A stretch of DNA of 48,533 bases. Origin: Welwitschia mirabilis. Lineage: Eukaryota > Gnetophyta > Gnetopsida > Welwitschiales. The notes beneath the pieces are model-generated. The model ran no database searches, was not told where the DNA came from, and saw only the letters and a list, made by a program, of their open reading frames with translations. The translations under genes were made by a program, and so were the position numbers. The DNA lies in NCBI GenBank assembly GCA_051453625.1, contig JBOZIK010000001.1, positions 63,246,267 to 63,294,799 on the forward strand. The letters are read 5' to 3'. How positions within the stretch are numbered: the first letter of the stretch is position 1; the number at the start of each line of letters is the position of its first letter. Below, one piece after another: positions 39,681-48,533 of the stretch.

Positions 39681-42600
39681 AATATGGGTTCTTAGGCTCT
39701 AAACTATGAAACTATGATAACAATTGAATTATAACAAGTCTAAAGTCCATTATATGAGCATTCAAAGGCTAAAATATGAAAAATAGAGTTCCTAAGCATT
39801 AAAGCTAAATATAATATTTTATGATTTTCCTAGGTTACTAAGTAGTAGGATTCTTTCCAAGAACGTGGGATTAGAGATAGGACTAGTTGTTTTGATCCAT
39901 GTTATTTTAGTTGTATATTTGACATGAATAAATCCTAAGAAAAGATCTCCCTTCATCATCTAGATCATGGTACATAACAACATTAGAATGAATTCAATGT
40001 AATCTTCCATCTATTATATAGTTACAAATCATGAAATTTTTGTATAGTTTAAGGTTCAATAAGAAAAAAACTTGTTTTGAAAGTGTATAGAATAAAGACA
40101 TATGAAAATAAAGAACCAAGCTCAAGAAAAGAATGGCAAAATTAGTGAGAAAAGGTAATGACACTAGCTTAGAGAGGAGAAAAATAGTAAGAAAAGAATT
40201 TATAACTCAACTATGTCATAAAGATAAAGTACTTGATGAAAATAAAAACATAATAAGGTGAAAGATATTTGAGGTCAAAAAGTAAGAACAAATGATAAAA
40301 TTAAAAAATAAAAAAAGAATCTAAAACAACTAAATGAAGGGAACGTAAAAATAACAATATAAAAATGTAAATATGGGAATCAAATGTAGAAACAAAAGAA
40401 ACCTCCTATAAATTTTTTTTATCTTTTCTTCAAATTCTTTTAAAAACCTATGAATAAGAAGAAGAGAAGAAGAGAGGAAGAAATAAAATTAAAAAAATTC
40501 TTTTCTTTAGAAATCATGCACAATCTTAAAAATCTTACATTAAAAGAAAAAAACATAGAAAACGAAAATGAAAAAAGGACTAGTTTGGATTCCACTAAAA
40601 AAGTATCAATATCATCTACTAACAAAAGACGTTATAGTAAAGTTAAGTATAGTTTTAAAAAATACACATGGACTAGTATGATAGAAAAACAAAATAAAAA
40701 TAATTAAGGGAAGCACTATGAATGAATAGTATAACTAAAAGTAAAAGAGAAGAAGCACTAGAAGTGGACTAGCATAATTGAAAATTAAGAAAAAAAATAG
40801 AAATCAAAATTTTATAAATGCCCTATAATAATTGCTATTTCATTATCGTTATAAATGGCATTAAAAATCTATTATGATTTAATTTAGCTATGTTTGTATC
40901 ATTATATGTATTATAAATTTATACAAGCTTATCCTAGGAATACAAATATTACAAAGTGAAATTTAACTTTTACCAAAATACTAGTACTTTAATTTAAATT
41001 ATAGTCCTAATGTTATTCTTACAGATAAATTTACTAGAAAAAGGAGTAAAGCACATATTAAATTTATTTTCTCTAATGTCAAAATGAGATTTAGTATCTA
41101 TAAAAAAGAGTGTTATTTATTGATAAATTTAGCTAAGAATGAGGCACAGATCCAAGATTATAGCATGATCATAATAATAATGGGATGAGTCTTTATTGTA
41201 GTAGATTTACGCTATGGTTAATTTAGAGAAATCATGTTAAACTATCCTTTAAGCTCAATCATGGTGACATAATCTTGTTTTTCATATAAGTATTAGTAAA
41301 TCCTCTAAGTCACCTTAGCATTTATAGCCCATTTTACAAGCATGAAAAGTAAAAAAACATTCTAAAGATCATTAAATGATAGTTAATCTATGATCTGAGC
41401 TATGCACATGAGTACTCACTCAAAAGTTCATTAAAGATTAATATGCTTCAATCCAAACAAAGCATTACAAATTTAAACAAACATTCATAACTCGAAATCA
41501 AAAGAATAAATTGAAAAAATTAGATTAGTTTCTTATAATGGTAGGAAAAAATCTACATATGAGTGAAGGATTTAAGTTAAAGCTTTAACTAACATGCTAG
41601 TATTATGGGCTATCTTATCCTTGAAGAGTGAAAAAAAAAGTTATAAAAAAATATATTCAAAGATCCTCTCAATTTTAAAACATTGAAAATAGATTAGCAT
41701 ATGATAAGATATTTCAAAATGAGATTCAAGTATCCTTTTATAGTGCATAAGTTAGGATGAAGGTTAGGATGAGAATTTTAGAATTTATGTAATTTTTGGT
41801 AATTTTCAATTAGCAAACCAATTGCTTCAATTATTTTGTAATCTATCATAACTCTTAGAACATGAAAATGAATTAAAGATTTGTAACATGACTAATGCCA
41901 GTATGAGATCCTATTAGTGCCACTGTCTTTCTAAGGAGTTTGCATCTAAGCTTCTAGTCCATGGTCCATCATCTAATGAAAGACATCAAAATATCATTAG
42001 CAAAAGAAAAATATTATTTTTTTATGAGTTGAATAGCATAAAATGATAAAACTATAAAAACTTAACTTGATCATGTCCACTTAGCCTTAATTACTTGATA
42101 TATAGGTCAATTTTTGCATGGTATTAAGTGACATTATTACTTATTTCATTTGAAATTGTTTATAAAACTCTTTAATTCTTAATCTCATTTATAATCTATT
42201 ATTGAATCATGATATTTTTATTCAAACTAGTCATAGTAGCCTATTATGCATTTTATGTAGGATGTCTTTTTAACTCTAGTAAGTTTTTTCTAATACCATT
42301 TAAGAATAAAATGAATAATAATGAAAGAGGAAGAGATACATCATTCATCTATCATCTAACTAGTTTAGTATATATCATTTTATTATACATAAATATACTT
42401 TAAGATAAATAATCATATCTTATAACATATTCAAATAGTAAAATACTAAACTATACATTCCATGGAATAATATGTTTTACATATTACATAAAATTATGCT
42501 TTCTTATTTTTCCATACACTTACTCTTGACTTTTATGATTTTTTTATGTATTATAGATTAAAGGATATTATGTACAATAATAATGGATTTGTAACATTTA

Positions 42601-45600
42601 CTAAACTATTACTTTGAGAATGATTTAATTTGAGATTAACATCCTATTAACATAGAGGTTTAAACTTTTTATTCTTTTTAGATACTTGAAAAATATAATA
42701 ACTTAAATTTTATTTTTTCTTTTTGTATTTGATATATTATTAACATTTACACTCTATAATGTATATTAGATTTGATATTAGTTACATGTATAAGGCTTTC
42801 ATCTAATCTATAATATAAGATTTCATTGTTATTTGTTGACTTTTTATTAATAGTTAATTTTTGATTCTTTTTATTTAATATAGGGATTATTTTAAATTAT
42901 TGAATTTTTTAATATATCCAAAATGTATTACAATTAGTTTTAAAAAATTTATTATTTTCTTGAATAGTTTCCACATAGAGATAGTATTTCATAAAATTCC
43001 AAGTATAATGACTTTAAATTTCTTTGTAAGTTCTATCTTCATCTTTATAATGGTCTTTTATCTTCTTTAATGATAACATATTGTTCACAAGGATAATAAG
43101 ATTTTTATTCTTGTATTTTTCATGATTAATAAATAATGGTGCAGGAGGATCTTGCTATTCATGCATATTAAAGCATATGTTGTATTAGATATTCCTAAGC
43201 TTAGTATACAACACATGTGGTGCCTACTTCATATCATCAGATAACTCATTTAATATACATAATTTTTTCTCTTATTTATTTTTATCAAAACATTTAGGCT
43301 AGGATATGTAATCATTCTCCTAATGATCTTTATTTAGGACTACATTTTCACATCGAGTTAGTACATATTCCATCTTTTCTTTAGTGCAACCAAAGTTCAA
43401 ATGTTCAAATGGTCTACATTTTTTCTTTTTGTATAAATACTTCTTTGTAATTAATGTTATGCTTTTAAGTGATTCTTTTACAATAAATATAGTCTTATAC
43501 TTATTAAGAGTTCCATTATAATTTTAATAATATAAAATCATAATTCATTCCTTATTGTTTCTTATATAGTAGTAAGTCCATCATTTTCCATGTGTATTTT
43601 TGTATCAAATAATAGTAGTTCATGCTTAAGGCATGTCTTCACTTTAAATACTTTATCAATTTCTTAAATTTTATGAATTTATTTTAATAAATAATGTAAA
43701 ATTATAAAAGTAAACTTAAAAATGTTTTCATCCTCATGTACTTGATAAATTAAACTTTTTTTTGAGTTCTTTCTTTTGTTACCTTGACTAATATCAAGTC
43801 CTTAAAAATCTAATACATCCCATAATATCATATGCTTATAAGAGTAAGATTAAGAATTATTAAATCCATATTATTAATACTAGAAATTTATCAATTTAAA
43901 AAATCCTCTTCAACATTTGATCAAAAAGGAATTTTTTACACTACCTACTCTAGCTACTCTTATGATTGTTGCTTTAGTTGTTAGTGATTTGTATGACCTT
44001 TAGTAATTTATAATTAATAAATTCATAAGTTTGATATTAACTAGGGTAAAATATTAAGCCATATGCTATATTATAAGCTTAATAATTAAGGGGAAAGGCC
44101 TAATACTATATTTCAACATGGTTCCACATTCTATTATAATCATTATTGATATATAATAGGAGTAAACTCATTTCTATTCCTATTATTGTTATTTTTCTAT
44201 TTCCTCTTATCTTCATCATTACAACTTGGCTCTATATAGTATAGTCATCAAATGATGGTATTAAAAAAAAAGTTATATTCATATTAATTCATTATTCCTT
44301 ATTAGATCTTAAGGAGAAGCAAAAACCCATTGTACATTTGTAGTGATAGGATTTTTTTTTAAAAAACTATGTTCTATCAAAAATATAGGTTTTTTATACT
44401 TAAGATCCTAGTTAATTATAATTTTTAAATAATCTTTTCAAAGAATATTTTGATTCTAGAGTCTATACATCTTAAGAATATATCTTTATTGTGTTTGAGG
44501 GCTTACATGACTAAGAATAATATAAAACATATAAAAATAAAAAGATGAAGATTAATGGAAAATTATTAACTTTTTGATATTTTTTCAAGTACATTTTTCT
44601 AAAATACTACAAGAAAATATTAATTAAAATATCATACACTCAAGAATAAATTTTATATGCATCATATGATTAGTATGACATATCTTAACATCAAACATCA
44701 AATGCTTCATTTCCTAACATGGTATATCACATGATATATCAACATAACACATTATCAAATATTATACATTTTATTAAAAGTTTTATACGTTGTAATTTAG
44801 GTTTAATCATATAGAAAAGGATGTAATATCAAAAATACATTTGATAACCTAAAGGAAATCAATGCTAAGAAAAAGCTAAATACCAAAATGTCAGATTTAG
44901 AGGTAAAGATATCTATGCATTTTTAAAGCCCTTTTTTTAAGTGATATTGATTTGTTAGCACTATTCTTAAGTCAATGGTGGTATTATTTTAGCTAAGAAT
45001 TTTGTAATTAAGAATACTTTTATTAAACTACTATTAGAATAAGTGATCTATTTGGAAGTTATTTTATCAATTATAAAATGTAAAATTTTGTAGTTTCATT
45101 CTTTTCAACTCTAACAAGTATGTGTCATACTAGTGTAAATTAAGAGTTTATCATATTTGGATATATAATATTAAAAAACCCAAAATGAAACATGTAATAT
45201 AGGTCATACTTCACCCTCATTTCTTATTCTATAGTAAGGTTGTTTAGTATTGCTCATGAATCCAACACCTAAAAGGGTAGACTCTAGTGGATCTAATAAA
45301 AAATCTATAGAAATAGAGAAAATATTGGTTAATTTCAAAACATATGTGAATTTAATTTTTCAAAGTAAACCTAATTAGGATACCTAACATAGTGAACTCA
45401 TTTTAATAGATAATGCTAAATGGATGTATAGTAACCAATCAAACATGGAGTTCATCTATTTCTTATATAATATAGATAGGCTACATTCAAATAGGTAATG
45501 TATTATAGGTAGTTAATAATTTATGAAGGATTAAGAACATTATTAATAAGTACTAAAAGAAGTACTAAATTACATAGGCATTTCTAAATAATAATTTCCA

Positions 45601-46139
45601 AGTTAATCTAGTAGATAACTAGGTCATTATAAGATTATTACATGATGAAAGTTGAATAGCATGGATTTTGAGCCTCTAGATAAAATCCTAGTAGAACTTT
45701 TTATTTTCAAAACAGAAACATAAATCCTTATATCATAATATAAGATCCTACTATGATATCTGAATAATCTAGTAAAGAGGCATCACATAGTCTAAAAAAT
45801 AATATCTGAGCATTAAAGATAAATAAGAATAGTACATATAGAGGGTAATAGAAAAGGGAAAACAAAAAAGGAGTTGTAGCATTGAGGTCTAAGGATATTA
45901 ATTATATCAAATATAACCTATTTTATGTTTATCTAAATCTTTTCATTCATCAAAGATATAAGATAAAATAGAATTTATAGAGAGAGGCATGCCCTAAAAA
46001 GGAGATTTATTATGATCTTTACAAATATGATAGAAAGGAATAATTATCAAAGAATTAAAAACATAATTCTTTAATCTATTATATTTTCTCATTCAAGATC
46101 TAATTATTATCCAATGGAGTTATTAGTTGTAATATTAAT
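39681..46139. other. 6.5 kb AT-rich sequence without recognisable genes
   Basis: Dense A/T runs and stops on both strands. The best open frames (40450-40707 plus, Lys/Glu/Asn-rich; 42209-42403 plus, hydrophobic) look like composition effects. The minus strand near 43410-43310 has an EYVLTRCENVVLNKDH-like phrase faintly like gypsy RT, but nothing around it supports this. 45000-46139 could include the decayed 3' end of the LINE that follows. Confidence 0.5.
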
Positions 46140-47565
46140 ATGAAGATCATTAATTTTTCTCCTAATGTAAGTAGTCAAAGCACAGTGAAGGGAAAGATGA
46201 GAGTCTTCTTTGATAGTTTTACAAATGTATGCATTTTTACTCATTATTTTCTTCTAATAAAGAAAATTCTTTGTTGGAAATTTGTCTTTAAGAATATTAG
46301 AAGCAAAAATTTTATTTCTAGGTATCAATATGATGTTACACCAAAAACAAGCTTTTTAATCTTGTTCATAATAACCCATCATAAATGCATATCCTCTTTA
46401 AGGATTATAATAGCCATGATTGTTACACCAGTAACCCTCTACATTATAAGTTAGTTTTTGATAAAACCAATCACTTGTTTTTTTAAATACTTATTAAGTA
46501 GTAGATGCATCTATTATCTGTGGAACTTTATAAAAGGAAACATTTTCATAAGGATATTTATGCTTTATAGCAAAAATGTAAGGTTTATTTTCTATATGTA
46601 ATTGTTACAAGAGCTTATCTATAAGAGTAATATTCATAGATAATAAATTTTTAAGACAAAGACCTCCATCCTATTTTTTCTTATAAATATCTTTCCAACG
46701 GATAGTGTGCATAGTTCTAAAAAGGGTCTTTCTATCTGTTATAGATAACAATAGATTTATTAGCTTTTGAAGTGGACATAAGATAAAGAGGAATAGCTCA
46801 AAGACAAGATCTAATAGGCTAAGATCTACTTACTTATCAAAAAAGATAATCTTTCCAATAAGCCAACCATTTTTAAACTTTATCTGGCACATCAATTTAC
46901 ATATCTTTATTCATCCTAGTAATAAACAAAGGCAAACCCAAATATTTTGTAGAAAAGTGGTCTTTATCATGTTCAAGGATATGGATAAATATATTTTCCT
47001 AATTTTCTTTAATATTAAAGTAATACAACTTATTCTTGTAAAGATTAATCATAAGCTTTAAAGCTCAAGAAAAATCCTATAAAAATGTAATAGTAGTAAT
47101 GAAGGATAAGTTTCATTCACTCAAGGGTGTTGTATTATCCACAAAATATGAGGGGGTAAATTCCTCATAATCATAAGTAATAATAATAACTTTTACAAGA
47201 CTCTTTTATTTAAAAGATCTAAGTGTTGCAAAAAGCCTTTCATAGTTAAAACAAAGGGATAAGGAGAAATAGGACTTCCTTATTCGAGATCATTAAGGAC
47301 AATAAAAGAAGTAGTTTCAAAACCATTGATGAAAATAAAAACATTACTATAAGTATAATGAGATTTAAATTATTAATCCAATGATTAAGAAAGCCATGAC
47401 TTTGAAGTTCCTTGATCATATACTGTCAACTAATTCTATTATAGGCCTTGGAAATATCTAGCTTTATAGCAATATTGATATTTTTTTCCTATAGAAGTAT
47501 AATGAATGATTTCTTGAACTAAAACAAAATGGTCTATGACTTGATCCTACTTTGGTCACCATGAT
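46140..47565 (-). mobile_element. Plant L1-type LINE, 5'-truncated and decayed
   Basis: Minus-strand non-LTR retrotransposon. From 47550 downward: DQVIDHFVLVQEIIHYTS, then SSFIVLNDLE-GSPISPYPF (the QGDPLSPFLF block), then SYFVDNTT at 47134-47148 where the RT box F-A-D-D has become F-V-D-N, then KYLGLPLFITRMNKDM, KWLAYWKDYLF, PIRSCL-AIPLYLMST, and IRWKDIYKKK-DGGLCLKNLL (about 46630-46700). Lower down, IENKPYIFAIKHKYP, and FPTKNFLY-KKIMSKNAYIC (about 46190-46290), fit the C-terminal and zf-RVT regions. The endonuclease part would lie above 47565 and is missing. The plus-strand open frame at 46140-46454 is a shadow. The 3' end and poly(A) are not defined. Confidence 0.87.
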
Positions 47566-47677
47566 GCCCTATCACAACTACATTAGGGTAAGTTTTCCCA
47601 AGAGGGGCCTTTGCCAGTGTAATATGGTAGCTATAGGAACTTCACTAAGTAGTCAATTGGCCATGCTTCATGGGTCC

Positions 47678-48073
47678 NNNNNNNNNNNNNNNNNNNNNNN
47701 NNNNNNNNNNNNNNNNNNNNNNNNNNNNNNNNNNNNNNNNNNNNNNNNNNNNNNNNNNNNNNNNNNNNNNNNNNNNNNNNNNNNNNNNNNNNNNNNNNNN
47801 NNNNNNNNNNNNNNNNNNNNNNNNNNNNNNNNNNNNNNNNNNNNNNNNNNNNNNNNNNNNNNNNNNNNNNNNNNNNNNNNNNNNNNNNNNNNNNNNNNNN
47901 NNNNNNNNNNNNNNNNNNNNNNNNNNNNNNNNNNNNNNNNNNNNNNNNNNNNNNNNNNNNNNNNNNNNNNNNNNNNNNNNNNNNNNNNNNNNNNNNNNNN
48001 NNNNNNNNNNNNNNNNNNNNNNNNNNNNNNNNNNNNNNNNNNNNNNNNNNNNNNNNNNNNNNNNNNNNNNNNN
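47678..48073. other. Assembly gap, 396 N
   Basis: Open frames reported across it consist of unknown residues only. Confidence 0.95.
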
Positions 48074-48301
48074 ACATATAGGACAACAACCTTAGTAACA
48101 TGCGCGCGCAACCCACGGAGCTAACAGTGTTACATGGACACACAACCTAAGACAAGAAGACAATGTCATCCCTACTGTCATGTGGATGACAACTGTTTTT
48201 ACACTGCAGTAGTAAATTTCATTGTAAAGAGTGTCAAATGAGCCATGTAAATGGCTAGGGTTTCCTTAATGAACATCTAGGATTATGGTTCATTGTAAAA
48301 C

Positions 48302-48309
48302 TATAAATA
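48302..48309 (+). promoter_or_regulatory. Putative TATA box of LTR-like segment
   Basis: TATAAATA followed by CCCTTTCCTCC, a typical arrangement for plant LTR promoters. It is supported only by the sequence pattern and the LTR-like context. Confidence 0.45.
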
Positions 48310-48533
48310 CCCTTTCCTCCTTTACTTCCAAACCATCTTTTGTAGTTGATATGCTTATGACAGAAGCTTGAAGGTAAAAGGTCCATTCAATAGCTACAGA
48401 AAGGGGTTTTCTTGGTGTTAGCCTATGTCTCTTTCATTGAGAAGCTGTTATTCTATTATAATTGGATGTAATGTTCTTTTGATTAATATAAATACTCTTT
48501 TCATTCTAATTATGTAAATGTCCCTTATACTTT

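Larger units (their letters stand above)
47566..48533 (+). mobile_element. LTR-like segment with gap, probably a separate retrotransposon
   Basis: Base composition changes abruptly at about 47565, from AT-rich LINE text to a more balanced sequence (AAGAGGGGCCTTTGCCAGTG, later GCGCGCGCAACCCACGGAG near 48102-48120). After the 396-N gap (47678-48073) there is a GTCATCC...GGATGAC pair (48167-48190), a TATAAATA box at 48302-48309 followed by a C/T-rich start-like stretch, then leader-like text to the window end. This layout resembles a U3-R of a gypsy LTR on the plus strand, inserted into the LINE. No LTR terminus or PBS is visible. Confidence 0.45.

Noticed and set aside
40440-40707. Lys/Glu-rich 85-codon plus-strand frame and its antisense frame
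   Set aside because: A-rich DNA gives Lys/Asn/Glu runs; no motif, no homologous copy in the window.
42209-42403. 64-codon plus-strand frame
   Set aside because: Short, hydrophobic by composition, no recognisable family.
43310-43420. Possible gypsy RT trace on the minus strand (VLTRCENVVLNKDH-like)
   Set aside because: A single phrase with no supporting RT motifs on either side.
46140-46454. 104-codon plus-strand frame
   Set aside because: Antisense to the LINE zf-RVT region, which has better support.
1-48533. Host protein genes, tRNA or rRNA genes, prokaryotic-type operons
   Set aside because: No splice-consistent coding blocks, tRNA arms or rRNA text were seen on either strand; all recognisable coding belongs to retroelements.

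Overview
This window is an AT-rich, transposon-saturated stretch of a draft plant nuclear genome, probably an angiosperm. The evidence is the mix of plant-type LTR retrotransposons (a Sirevirus-like Ty1/copia element, a Tekay/Del-like chromovirus, Athila-like Ty3/gypsy elements), a plant L1-type LINE, and primer-binding sites matching plant initiator-Met and Asp tRNAs. I found no host gene, tRNA, rRNA, CRISPR array or intact autonomous element. Nearly all coding remnants carry stops and frameshifts. Many changes are C-to-T or G-to-A transitions, as expected for long-methylated repeats. About 2.9 kb is N.

Layout. 1-1041: a plus-strand Sirevirus-like LTR remnant butting directly onto a decayed gypsy pol. 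1042-3658 and 12551 to about 13760: one plus-strand Athila-like gypsy pol (protease, RT, RNase H, integrase), split in its integrase by a complete but dead Sirevirus-like copia element on the minus strand (3659-12550), with both LTRs, PBS, PPT, gag, protease, integrase, RT and RNase H recognisable. About 14253 to 21878: a plus-strand Tekay/Del-like element with a very long LTR, a PBS, a gag remnant, a decayed remainder of the internal region, a PPT and the start of its 3' LTR before a gap. 22711-26516: a second full-length LTR of that family (3.8 kb) without an attached internal region. 26517-28399: AT-rich sequence with short repeats.

28405-36952 is the best-defined unit: a minus-strand gypsy element with two LTRs of about 1.07 kb, a perfect 5-bp target-site duplication (CTATT), a decayed tRNA-Asp PBS, gag fragments and a 341-codon open frame. 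That frame runs from an aspartic protease straight into the C-terminal tail of integrase, with RT, RNase H and the integrase core missing, so it looks like a non-autonomous deletion derivative. Its 3' part is tandemly duplicated, and one 100-N gap inside it appears to be an assembly artefact. About 37780-39700 holds a different gypsy gag on the minus strand with an internal tandem duplication. 39700-46139 is AT-rich and unassigned. 46140-47565 is a minus-strand LINE (RT, C-terminal part, zinc-finger region), followed by a less AT-rich, LTR-like segment running off the window.

These pieces do not form a pathway. They record successive insertions: gypsy first, then copia into it, plus independent Tekay, Athila-like and LINE insertions. 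The most interesting observations are the tandem ghost primer-binding sites inside the Tekay-like LTR, the in-frame protease/integrase-tail deletion derivative, and the clustered GTCATCC/GGATGAC inverted repeats in the LTR U3.
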